Part shown: one piece after another, positions 19,025 through 26,567 of the stretch | Numbering within the stretch: position 1 is the first letter of the stretch | Layout: every line of letters begins with the position of its first letter | Source: Bradyrhizobium guangxiense | GTDB lineage: Bacteria; Pseudomonadota; Alphaproteobacteria; Rhizobiales; Xanthobacteraceae | Assembly: GCF_004114915.1 (NCBI RefSeq) | Contig: NZ_CP022219.1 | Location: forward strand, 1,270,501 to 1,334,500 | DNA: 64,000 nucleotides | Reading direction: 5' to 3' | Position numbers and translations under genes: made by a program | The notes under the pieces: generated by a model | The model's database searches: none | What the model was told of the DNA's origin: nothing | The model's input: only the letters and a program-made list of their open reading frames with translations

Positions 19025-19579
19025 ATGTCAGAGCCCGAGACCAGCGGGATCCATCCCGGCCAGCCGCGCCCGGTGCGGCTGCGCGATGCGCTGCTGCGCG
19101 CGCGGATCGAGGCCGCCGACCGGACCGGCGTCGTCGTCGATCTCAGGGACGCCGAGGTGGCGCGGCTCGAGATCCTCAACGATGCGCTTGATCCCCTGTT
19201 CGCACAGGTGCCGGAGCAGATCGACCTGTTCGACCGCGGCGTCAGCCAGGGCGATACGCCGAGACTCTGGATCGACGTCGTCGCCCACATCGTGATGGGG
19301 CGCGACAAGCGGATGTACCGCTTCGTCCAGGACACCCGCTTCGGCCGCATCGTGCTCGCCGAATCGCACGACACCGCAATGATCGTGGAAGCCGTTACCG
19401 ACTATGTCGCGCGCCGCATGATCGAGCGCGAGCGCGCCATGGTGGTCCCGCCCGAGCCGCATACCCCGGTCGCCGCGCCGCCGCGCCGCTCGCGCCTGTG
19501 GCCGTTCGTGTTCGGATTCCTGCTCGGCGCCGCCGCGCTGTTCGGGCTTGCCGTGGTGGCGGCCTTGCGGAGCTGGTGA
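19025..19579 (+). CDS. Hypothetical protein with C-terminal membrane anchor
   Basis: 184 residues. Cytosolic globular part of about 130 residues (RLEILNDALDPLFAQVPEQIDLFDRG, then IDVVAHIVMGRDKRMYRFVQDTR) followed by a Pro/Arg linker and a single hydrophobic span at about 160-180. Looks like a tail-anchored inner-membrane protein common in Bradyrhizobiaceae. No domain recognised; the Shine-Dalgarno is poor (GAGGCCGACA), so the start is the least certain part. Confidence 0.7.
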   Translation: MSEPETSGIHPGQPRPVRLRDALLRARIEAADRTGVVVDLRDAEVARLEILNDALDPLFAQVPEQIDLFDRGVSQGDTPRLWIDVVAHIVMGRDKRMYRFVQDTRFGRIVLAESHDTAMIVEAVTDYVARRMIERERAMVVPPEPHTPVAAPPRRSRLWPFVFGFLLGAAALFGLAVVAALRSW

Positions 19580-19590
19580 GGACAATCACT

Positions 19591-19692
19591 GTCATTCCGG
19601 GGCATGCGAAGCATGCCCCCGGAATCCATCGAGCCATGGCACATGAGGGTGGATGGATTCCGGGTTCGCGCTGCCGTGCGCCCCGGAATGAC
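19591..19692. repeat. Palindromic intergenic repeat, class A (extended)
   Basis: GTCATTCCGGGGCATGC ... GCGCCCCGGAATGAC, with inner arms GGAATCCATC and GATGGATTCC. Lies between convergent genes. Confidence 0.75.
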
Positions 19693-19699
19693 AGCGGGT

Positions 19700-20596
19700 C
19701 TAAATCAACCTCACATGCTTGATCTGCCCGATCTGAAATCCAGCCCCGAGGCTTCGCACCGTCTGCTCGCAGCGCCAGCCGGCATTGTCCTTCTCGATCT
19801 TGAACAGGTTATAGGCCGCCGCCGGGTAGCGTCCGTGCGCAAGCGCGGAAGCCGAGGGCACGCCGAGCGCGGGAATGTTGCCGTTGGGCCCCTCGAACCA
19901 CACAGTCGAATGAACGTGGTCATGCCCGTGCAGGATCAACTCGACGCCATGGCGCTTGAGCAGCGCCAGCAATGCGGCCGCGTCTGTCATCCGCTTCTGG
20001 CGAGCATCGGATTTCAGCGGGTGATGCACCAGCAGCACGCGGAAGACGTCCTCGGCCGGGAGCCGTTCGAGCACCTCTTCGAGCGCGGCGAGCTGATCGC
20101 GCCCGAGCGTGCCCGTCGCCATCAGCGGCAGGGTCGGTACTGCTGTCGACAGGCTGATCAGCGCGAGCGGCCCGCGCCGGCGCACCGAGGGAAAGCCGAT
20201 GCGGCCGTCGTCGCCCGCAAGATAGGGGCCAAACGTCTCGCCGAAGCGATGCGAGGTGGCGCGGACATAGGCGTCGTGATTGCCGGGAATCGTGGTGACG
20301 CGGTCGGGCGGACCGACACTGTCGAGCCAGGCGCGGGCAGGGGCGAACTCGGCTTCGAGCGCGAGGTTGACGAGATCGCCCGTCACCGCGATGTGGTCGG
20401 GCGCCTGCGCCTTCATGTCGGCGACCAGCGCGTCGAGCACCTCGCGGCGCTGGTACTTGTGGCGGTTGCGCGTCCAGTTGACGTAGCCGAACGCGCGCTT
20501 GCCCGCGAGCTCGATCAGCCGCGGCTTCGGCAGGGGCGCCAGGTGCGGATCGGACAGGTGGGCGAGCGTGAAGGGAGCCAGCCTGTTGTAAGTCAT
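19700..20596 (-). CDS. Metallophosphoesterase family phosphohydrolase
   Basis: 298 residues from ATG 20596 (frame extends 42 codons upstream into the divergent gene's promoter). All calcineurin-type motifs are present: SDPHL (D16, H18), TGDLVN, PGNHDAY, the HH pair in LVHHPL and the C-terminal HGHDH. A dinuclear-metal enzyme of the CpdA/Icc-like 3',5'-cyclic-nucleotide phosphodiesterase group; the substrate is uncertain. Divergent from the Nudix gene across 92 bp. Confidence 0.88.
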   Translation of the reverse strand: MTYNRLAPFTLAHLSDPHLAPLPKPRLIELAGKRAFGYVNWTRNRHKYQRREVLDALVADMKAQAPDHIAVTGDLVNLALEAEFAPARAWLDSVGPPDRVTTIPGNHDAYVRATSHRFGETFGPYLAGDDGRIGFPSVRRRGPLALISLSTAVPTLPLMATGTLGRDQLAALEEVLERLPAEDVFRVLLVHHPLKSDARQKRMTDAAALLALLKRHGVELILHGHDHVHSTVWFEGPNGNIPALGVPSASALAHGRYPAAAYNLFKIEKDNAGWRCEQTVRSLGAGFQIGQIKHVRLI

Positions 20597-20688
20597 GGGG
20601 CGCGATTGCCTCGCTATTGCTCCGCTGTAATGGCAAGGTCGCGAGGACTGCGCAAGCAGCGCCTGAACCGCGGCATCGAGGGAGCCTG

Positions 20689-21180
20689 ATGGGAGAACGT
20701 CTGAACCGGGTCCGACGGGCATGCGAGCCCCTGCTGCGGCGAATCTTCCACGCCTATTTCCGGATCGTCCGCGGCATGACGCTCGGCGTCCGCGCCGTGG
20801 TGCTGGATGCCGAGAATCGGGTGTTCCTGGTCAGGCATAGCTATCTCAGCGGCTGGTACCTGCCCGGTGGCGGCGTCGACTATGGCGAGACCATGGAACA
20901 GGCGATGCGGCGCGAGCTCAAGGAGGAGGGTGACATCGACGTCACCGGAGCTGCCGCGCTGCACGGCATCTTCCTCAACAGCCACATCTCCCGCCGCGAC
21001 CACGTCGCGGTCTACGTGGTCAGGCAGTTCAGGCAGGACGGCCTGCCCGAGCCCAATCGCGAGATCGTCGAATGCGGGTTCTTCGCGACCACGGCGCTGC
21101 CCGAGGACACCACGCTCGGTACGCGGCTGCGGATCGCGGAAGTGCTTGATGGTCGGCCTCTGATTGCGACGTGGCGCTGA
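20689..21180 (+). CDS. Nudix hydrolase
   Basis: 163 residues from ATG 20689, which follows GAGGGAGCC. The Nudix box is complete at 60-82 (GGGVDYGETMEQAM then RRELKEEGD). A basic N-terminal helix (residues 4-28) precedes the fold. Substrate unknown: a nucleoside diphosphate-X hydrolase. The next gene begins 87 bp downstream on the same strand. Confidence 0.88.
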   Translation: MGERLNRVRRACEPLLRRIFHAYFRIVRGMTLGVRAVVLDAENRVFLVRHSYLSGWYLPGGGVDYGETMEQAMRRELKEEGDIDVTGAAALHGIFLNSHISRRDHVAVYVVRQFRQDGLPEPNREIVECGFFATTALPEDTTLGTRLRIAEVLDGRPLIATWR

Positions 21181-21267
21181 GGGCGGTCTGTGCTAGTAAC
21201 CCGCTCGATGCGCCCGGCAGACCACGCCTCTCGGGCGCGAGCCGACAAGCCTCGGAGTGCTGCCCCG

Positions 21268-22203
21268 ATGACCACAACGCAACTTCGCATCGCGGTGCTG
21301 GTGCCCTGCTACAACGAGGAAGCGGCGGTCGCGACCGTCGTTGCCGATTTCCGCAAGGCGCTGCCTTCGGCCACGATTTACGTCTACGACAACAATTCGC
21401 GCGACCGCACCGCGGCGGTCGCGCGCGAGGCGGGAGCGATCGTTCGCAGCGAGCGCCGGCAGGGCAAGGGCCACGTCGTGCGTCGCATGTTCGCCGACGT
21501 CGAGGCCGACGTCTATGTGCTGGTCGACGGCGATGCCACTTACGATGCGCCGAGCGCACCACGCATGATCGACAGGCTGCTGGACGATCATCTCGACATG
21601 GTGGTCGGCCTCCGCGTCGATCAGGTCCAGGCCGCCTACCGGCTCCGCCACCGCACCGGCAATCGCATGCTGACCGGCTTCCTGGCCTCGACCTTCGGTC
21701 ACGCCTTCAAGGACATTCTGTCCGGCTACCGGGTGTTCTCACGCCGCTTCGTCAAATCTTTCCCCGTCCTCTCCGACGGCTTCGAGATCGAGACCGAGCT
21801 GGCGGTCTATGCGCTGGAGCTGTCGCTACCGGTCGCCGAGATCGAGACCCCCTATTACGCGCGCCCCGAAGGCTCGTTCTCCAAGCTCAACACCTGGCGC
21901 GACGGGTTTCGCATTCTCGGCACCATGCTGAAGCTCTACCGCTCGGAGCGCCCGTTGCGCTTCTTCACGGTGATCGGAATCCTGCTGGCGCTCGTCTCGA
22001 TCATTCTTGCGATTCCGATCGTGATCACCTTCATCGAGACCGGCCTCGTGCCGCGCCTGCCCACCGCCGTGCTGTCGATGGGCCTGATGATCATGGCCCT
22101 GCTGTCGGTGTCGTCGGGACTCGTGCTCGACACGGTCACACGGGGACGGCGGGAGATGAAGATGCTGGCCTATCTGTCCCAACCGGCGTTGAAAAGGAGC
22201 TGA
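21268..22203 (+). CDS. Family 2 glycosyltransferase with C-terminal membrane spans
   Basis: 311 residues from ATG 21268. GT-A fold: LVPCYNEEAAV near the N-terminus, YDNNSRDRT, and the metal-binding DGDAT (DxD). Two C-terminal hydrophobic spans (about 235-260 and 272-292) resemble polyprenyl-phosphate glycosyltransferases of the dolichol-phosphate mannosyltransferase group. Probably transfers a sugar to a lipid carrier for envelope glycan synthesis. An ATG at 21208 and other upstream starts are in frame but lie in a poorly conserved leader. Confidence 0.87.
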   Translation: MTTTQLRIAVLVPCYNEEAAVATVVADFRKALPSATIYVYDNNSRDRTAAVAREAGAIVRSERRQGKGHVVRRMFADVEADVYVLVDGDATYDAPSAPRMIDRLLDDHLDMVVGLRVDQVQAAYRLRHRTGNRMLTGFLASTFGHAFKDILSGYRVFSRRFVKSFPVLSDGFEIETELAVYALELSLPVAEIETPYYARPEGSFSKLNTWRDGFRILGTMLKLYRSERPLRFFTVIGILLALVSIILAIPIVITFIETGLVPRLPTAVLSMGLMIMALLSVSSGLVLDTVTRGRREMKMLAYLSQPALKRS

Positions 22204-22258
22204 ACGCCGTCGTTGCCCGATGGACCGGGCTGCGTTCAGGTGCTATCCCGCGATTGAC

Positions 22259-22774
22259 ATGAGCGATCTCTCACTGACCATCCTTCCCGAAGCCGCCGGC
22301 GACGCCCAGGCGATCGAACGGCTGCACGAACGTACCTTCGGTCCGGGCCGCTTCGTGCTCAGCGCCTACCGGATTCGCGAGCACGTCGACCATCTGCTCG
22401 AATTGTCGTTCACCGCGCGCATCGGCACCCTGCTGGTCGGCTCGGTCAGGCAATTGCCGATCCTGATCGGCGACACGCCGGCGCTGCTGCTCGGGCCGCT
22501 GACGGTCGAGCCGCCGTTCCGCGACCGCGGCATCGGCCGTCTGTTGATGGAGCGCGCGCTGAAGGACGCGAAAGCAAGGGGCCACGCCATCGTGCTGTTG
22601 GTCGGCGACGAGCCCTATTACAGCCGCGTCGGCTTCAAGCAGGTCCCCAAGGGCCGCGTCACCATGCCCGGCCCGGTCGACGCCGCGCGTATCCTGGTGT
22701 TCGAGCTGGTCGATGGCGCCTTCGAAGGTGTGTCGGGCCCGGTCGGTCCCGACTGGAGCAAGGCGCGCGGGTAG
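22259..22774 (+). CDS. GNAT family N-acetyltransferase (YhbS-like)
   Basis: 171 residues. Acetyl-CoA-binding motif A is visible as LLGPLTVEPPFRDRGIG followed by RLLMERALKDAKARG, and motif B with YYSRVGFKQV. Matches the YhbS-type acetyltransferases. Starts at ATG 22259, 55 bp after the glycosyltransferase stop, so probably in the same transcript. Acceptor unknown. Confidence 0.87.
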   Translation: MSDLSLTILPEAAGDAQAIERLHERTFGPGRFVLSAYRIREHVDHLLELSFTARIGTLLVGSVRQLPILIGDTPALLLGPLTVEPPFRDRGIGRLLMERALKDAKARGHAIVLLVGDEPYYSRVGFKQVPKGRVTMPGPVDAARILVFELVDGAFEGVSGPVGPDWSKARG

Positions 22775-22813
22775 CTCGATCCGGGCTACGGCACCGCGAA
22801 TGGAGTATGGCCA

Positions 22814-23296
22814 ATGCTGGTGCGCCCCGCCGATCCCGCCGAGATCGATCGCCTGGCCCAGCTATGGCACGATGCCTGGCATGGAGCTCATGCGCATCTT
22901 GCGCCGCCCGAGCTGGTTCGCCTTCGCACGCAGGCGAACTTTCGCGATCGTCTCGCAGCCATGCTTGCCGATATTCGCGTCGTCGGCCCGCCCGGCGCGC
23001 CGCTCGGTCTGTGCGTCGTCAGGGGTGATGAGCTGTACCAGCTCTTCGTGTCGCCGGCTGCCCACGGGACGGGCGGGGCTGCCGCACTGATCGCCGACGC
23101 CGAGACCCGCCTCGCCGCGCGTGGTGTGGAGCTGGCGTGGCTCGCATGTGCGGTCGGCAACATGCGCGCTGCGCGATTCTACGAGAAGAGTGGCTGGGGC
23201 AACGCCGGCACCTTCGTGATGATGTCGGAGACGTCGCAGGGGCCGTTCCCCATGGACCAGTGGCGCTTCGAGAAGCGGCTCGCGCACGGGCCGTAG
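22814..23296 (+). CDS. GNAT family N-acetyltransferase
   Basis: 160 residues. Motif A is LFVSPAAHGTGGAAALIADAE and motif B NMRAARFYEKSGW. A second, only distantly related GNAT placed directly after the first (39-bp gap). Acceptor unknown. Ends just before a palindromic repeat. Confidence 0.87.
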   Translation: MLVRPADPAEIDRLAQLWHDAWHGAHAHLAPPELVRLRTQANFRDRLAAMLADIRVVGPPGAPLGLCVVRGDELYQLFVSPAAHGTGGAAALIADAETRLAARGVELAWLACAVGNMRAARFYEKSGWGNAGTFVMMSETSQGPFPMDQWRFEKRLAHGP

Positions 23297-23377
23297 CCCG
23301 GACGGAGCGAAGCAATCCAGAAACTTGCCGCACCGGCAGCTTGGATTGCTCCGTCGCAAGGGCTCCTCGCAATGACG
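23294..23377. repeat. Palindromic intergenic repeat, hybrid of classes C and B
   Basis: The left end TAGCCCGGACGGAGCGAAGC is the class C arm (compare 53602) while the right end GGGCTCCTCGCAATGACG is the class B arm (compare 8023). The inner CAATCCAG pairs with TTGGATTG. Confidence 0.7.
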
Positions 23378-23412
23378 TTGCGCCGAGGTCCTCTGAGACC
23401 CCGGCGGATAGT

Positions 23413-25794
23413 TCAGAACTTGAAGTTCGCAAACGCCCGCACGCCGATGCCGGGCATCAAGACCTCGTCCTTGGTGTAGGACACCGAGTTGCGGATGTTC
23501 TCGTTGAGGAGGTTGTTGCCGACGATGCCGGCCATCATCTCGCGAGCACCGAACCAGTTGCGGTCCAGCTTGGTCTTGTAGCTGACCTCGGCCTTCAGCA
23601 GATTGTAGCCCGCCGTCGGCGTCTCCGCGATCACGGCGACGTTGTTCTGCGCGAAGGCGTGCAACAGGTTGACGCGCATCAGCCAGTTGTCGTCGCGCCA
23701 GAACACGCCGCCGCCCATCCGCAAGGGTGGAATCCGCGGCACGTTGGTGCCGTCAGAGAAGGTGGCGCGGACGAAGTCGAGCTGGTTCTCGATGCCCCAG
23801 ATGCCGCCCTGGAAGGCGCCGACGTCGAGCTGCGACTGGAATTCGCCGCCGCGGAAGTTCGCGTTGCGCTGCGAGTACACCGCCTGGTTCAGCTCGGCGC
23901 CCGGATTGCCGCAGGACGCAAAATCGTCGTCGCACATCACGCCGGTGAGGCGGCGATAGATGAAATTGTCGAAATGCGTGTAGTAGACGGTCGCCTCGAA
24001 GCGGAACGGTCCCGTCGCCCTGCGCACGCCGAGCTCGACCGATTTCGCCGTCTCGATGGTGAGGTTGGGATTGCCGATGTCGAACGTCGCGGTCGCGTCA
24101 TGGCCGCCGCGGGAGAACAATTCGGCCGCCTTCGGCGCGCGCTCGACATATTGCGCGGTGATGCTGCCGACCATGCCGCCCGGCAAGTCCTGCAGCAGGC
24201 CGATGCTGCCGCTCTTGGGCGTGAAGGACGGATTGCGCGCGATCGCCGCCTGCGGCGCGCCGTTGGGCAGATAGTCCGCAGGGAAGTCCGGCGTCGTGCC
24301 GTGCAGCTCGACATGCTCGATGCGGCCGGCGATCTGCGCCCGCGTCGCCTCCGTGAACTTGAACTCGTTGAAGGCGTAACCGGCAACGCGCGTGCTGTTG
24401 TTGGGGTCCCACAGGCCGTTGAACAGCGTGCCGGGATTGTCGGGGCTCGGCGCGCTCAATTCTTGGTGCCCGACCTGGAAGCCCAGCGCCGTCGTCACCT
24501 CGGCGAAGCGCGCGTTGAACGGCATCAGCTGCACCTCGGTGCGGATCTCCTGCTCCTTGTTGGTGAAGGTCTGCCTGATGCCGTCGCTGTTGAGGTCGGC
24601 GGGATCGGCAAGGCCGAGCTCGTTGTGACGGTAGTCGGTGGCGCCGGCCCAGAAGCGGACCGCGTCGATCGCGGCGGCGTCGGGATGATACTCGCCCTTG
24701 ACGTTGATCTTGGTCTGGTGGCCGTCGATTCGGGTGTTGTGGTCGGCGCCGTCGATGCCGGGGATGTGGTAGAGCGAATCGTTCTGCGTGATCGATGCGC
24801 CGATATAGCCGCCCTGGAAGAAATAGGAGCCGCCGATCGAGGCGCCGTCCGAACGCGTCGCCGAGTTCGGCTGGCGGCCGTTCACGGAGCGCGATTGGTC
24901 GTTTAGATAGGGATAGCCCGGAATGGCGTAGTCGGAGGTCGTGCGGCCATAGGCGTCGGCGTGGAACGCAAAATTGCCGCCGCCGGTGTCGACCAGCACG
25001 CCGCTTTCGACGCCGCGGTCGACCGAAGAGAACGCGGTGCGGGTCTCGGCGGTGACGCAAGGCGAGGTCGCTGCGCTCGCAAGCGGAGCCTTGGTCGGCA
25101 GGCCGTAGCTTTGGAACGAGGGCGCGCAGGAGGGCAGCGCGTCCGGAATCCGGTTGTTGGTGGCGCTGACGACGCCGCCGATCGAGGTCGAGCCGTAGCG
25201 TAGCGCGGCGGGTCCACGCACGACCTCGATCTGGTTGGTTGCGAGCGGATCGACCGGGACGAAATGATCCTCGCCGAGATCGGATGCGCCGCCCGAATTG
25301 GTGCCGTTCTCGACGATGCCGACGCGATTGACGTCGAGACCTCGGATGATCGGCCGGCTGGAGGCGCCGGGCGCAAAGCTGGAGCCGGTGATGCCCGGTT
25401 TCGAGAACAGGATATCGCCGAGCTGACCGCCGCCCTCGCGGCGGATCTCGTCGTTCGGCACGACTGTGACCGTGGCGAACTGGTTGGTCACGACAGGCAG
25501 CACGCCCTGCTGCGGCGTGGTGGGTACGGGGGCCGCCGGCGCCGCTTCGGCCGTTTGCTCGCGGTTGCGCACGCGCGCGGTCCGCATGCCGCGGCCGGAA
25601 TTGCGGGACGGCACCGCCGCCCTGCGCACGATCGGGCTCGGAGCGGTCACGGTGACGGCGGGGATCTCGGTCGACGATTTGTCTTGTGCAGGCGTTTGGG
25701 CCGGTTCTTGCGCGAACGCGGATGTCGCGGCGGCACCGAGCAGGAGCAGGCTTGCTCCGCCAAGACGCTGCGCGCGTCGCAATTGAAATGACAT
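23413..25794 (-). CDS. TonB-dependent outer-membrane receptor, ZnuD-like
   Basis: 793 residues. Signal peptide 1-28 (cut near SAFA/QE), Pro-rich linker and a possible TonB box (EIPAVTVTAP), plug domain about 105-250 with VVRGPAALRYGSTSIGGVV, then a 22-strand barrel ending in the aromatic FANFKF required for BAM insertion. The barrel segment APKAAELFSRGGHDATATF and an acidic Cys loop (CDDDFASC) recall the zinc receptor ZnuD. The Zur-type palindrome upstream of the neighbouring DUF2946 gene supports zinc uptake. Other metal or siderophore ligands remain possible. Confidence 0.82.
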   Translation of the reverse strand: MSFQLRRAQRLGGASLLLLGAAATSAFAQEPAQTPAQDKSSTEIPAVTVTAPSPIVRRAAVPSRNSGRGMRTARVRNREQTAEAAPAAPVPTTPQQGVLPVVTNQFATVTVVPNDEIRREGGGQLGDILFSKPGITGSSFAPGASSRPIIRGLDVNRVGIVENGTNSGGASDLGEDHFVPVDPLATNQIEVVRGPAALRYGSTSIGGVVSATNNRIPDALPSCAPSFQSYGLPTKAPLASAATSPCVTAETRTAFSSVDRGVESGVLVDTGGGNFAFHADAYGRTTSDYAIPGYPYLNDQSRSVNGRQPNSATRSDGASIGGSYFFQGGYIGASITQNDSLYHIPGIDGADHNTRIDGHQTKINVKGEYHPDAAAIDAVRFWAGATDYRHNELGLADPADLNSDGIRQTFTNKEQEIRTEVQLMPFNARFAEVTTALGFQVGHQELSAPSPDNPGTLFNGLWDPNNSTRVAGYAFNEFKFTEATRAQIAGRIEHVELHGTTPDFPADYLPNGAPQAAIARNPSFTPKSGSIGLLQDLPGGMVGSITAQYVERAPKAAELFSRGGHDATATFDIGNPNLTIETAKSVELGVRRATGPFRFEATVYYTHFDNFIYRRLTGVMCDDDFASCGNPGAELNQAVYSQRNANFRGGEFQSQLDVGAFQGGIWGIENQLDFVRATFSDGTNVPRIPPLRMGGGVFWRDDNWLMRVNLLHAFAQNNVAVIAETPTAGYNLLKAEVSYKTKLDRNWFGAREMMAGIVGNNLLNENIRNSVSYTKDEVLMPGIGVRAFANFKF

Positions 25795-25943
25795 GGTCCT
25801 GATTCCAGTCAGGCGCCGTCCGCACGATTGTTTGCTGATCGGAGGCGGCCTGCCGTCGCGGCGCGACGGAATTCGACTTCAACTTCTCCCCAAGCATTCG
25901 CCGATGTGCAGCGAGCCCGGGCGTGATCAAGCGATATTGGAGG

Positions 25944-26348
25944 TCAGGACGCGGGAGGGGCGCGCGGCTGGAACGCCGTGCCGGCCGATTTCAGATGGAG
26001 AAACTCGGCGTCGGTGGTGCGGTAGAGCAGGTCAATCGCCTGCGGCAGCTGCAACAGAGGCGGCGTCGCGAACAGGATCGTGCCCGCCATCGCGACCACG
26101 GCGCAGATCGCGCAATTATCGTCGGCTGGATGCTCGCGGTCGGGGCCCGAGGGCGATTGCTTCTGGACGGCGGCGCGGTCGACCGCGGAAACGCTCTTGG
26201 TGTTATCGGCCTGCTCCAACGAGGACTGAGCAAGCGGTGAGGCCTGGGCGAACCAATGGCTATGGCCGAATGTCAGCGCGAACTGCACCAGCATCGCGAA
26301 CAACGCGAGCCGGGCACCGTGCCTGATATTCGACCGGAACCACTTCAT
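25944..26348 (-). CDS. DUF2946 family protein
   Basis: 134 residues from ATG 26348. N-terminal hydrophobic span (about 13-30) followed by an HSH motif, an acidic stretch and the family Cys pair in DDNCAICAVVA, then a second hydrophobic segment. DUF2946 proteins are small membrane-associated proteins linked to metal (copper or zinc) genes. It lies upstream of the TonB receptor on the same strand (149-bp gap) and directly behind the palindrome at 26392, so both are probably metal-regulated. Confidence 0.78.
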   Translation of the reverse strand: MKWFRSNIRHGARLALFAMLVQFALTFGHSHWFAQASPLAQSSLEQADNTKSVSAVDRAAVQKQSPSGPDREHPADDNCAICAVVAMAGTILFATPPLLQLPQAIDLLYRTTDAEFLHLKSAGTAFQPRAPPAS

Positions 26349-26391
26349 CTGGAAAGCCACCCCCACGTCGCGAGGCGCCAATCCGCGGCGG

Positions 26392-26418
26392 CTGCGATGT
26401 TATAATGTAACATCGCAG
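26392..26418 (-). promoter_or_regulatory. Zur-type operator palindrome
   Basis: Arms CTGCGATGTTA and TAACATCGCAG, exact over 11 bp, separated by 5 bp (TAATG). The core TGTTATAATGTAACA matches the general form of alphaproteobacterial Zur boxes (ATGTTATA-N-TATAACAT-like). It lies 44 bp upstream of the DUF2946 start, in promoter position. Assignment to Zur rather than another Fur-family regulator is inference from the motif and the ZnuD-like receptor. Confidence 0.75.
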
Positions 26419-26567
26419 TATTGCTCGGCGGATGTCAACGGTGGGCGGCCGGGTGGATGCACGCCCCCGTGCGATGTGTCGTTCCGGCCACTAAGGTGCG
26501 ACGAGGTTGCATCGCTGCGACGATGGGAGAGGTTGACCGAGCCAACGAGCCATCGAATTCCAGCAGA

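Noticed and set aside
24098..25930. 610-residue frame shadowing the TonB receptor
   Set aside because: Arg-rich shadow of the real frame, which has signal peptide, plug and barrel.
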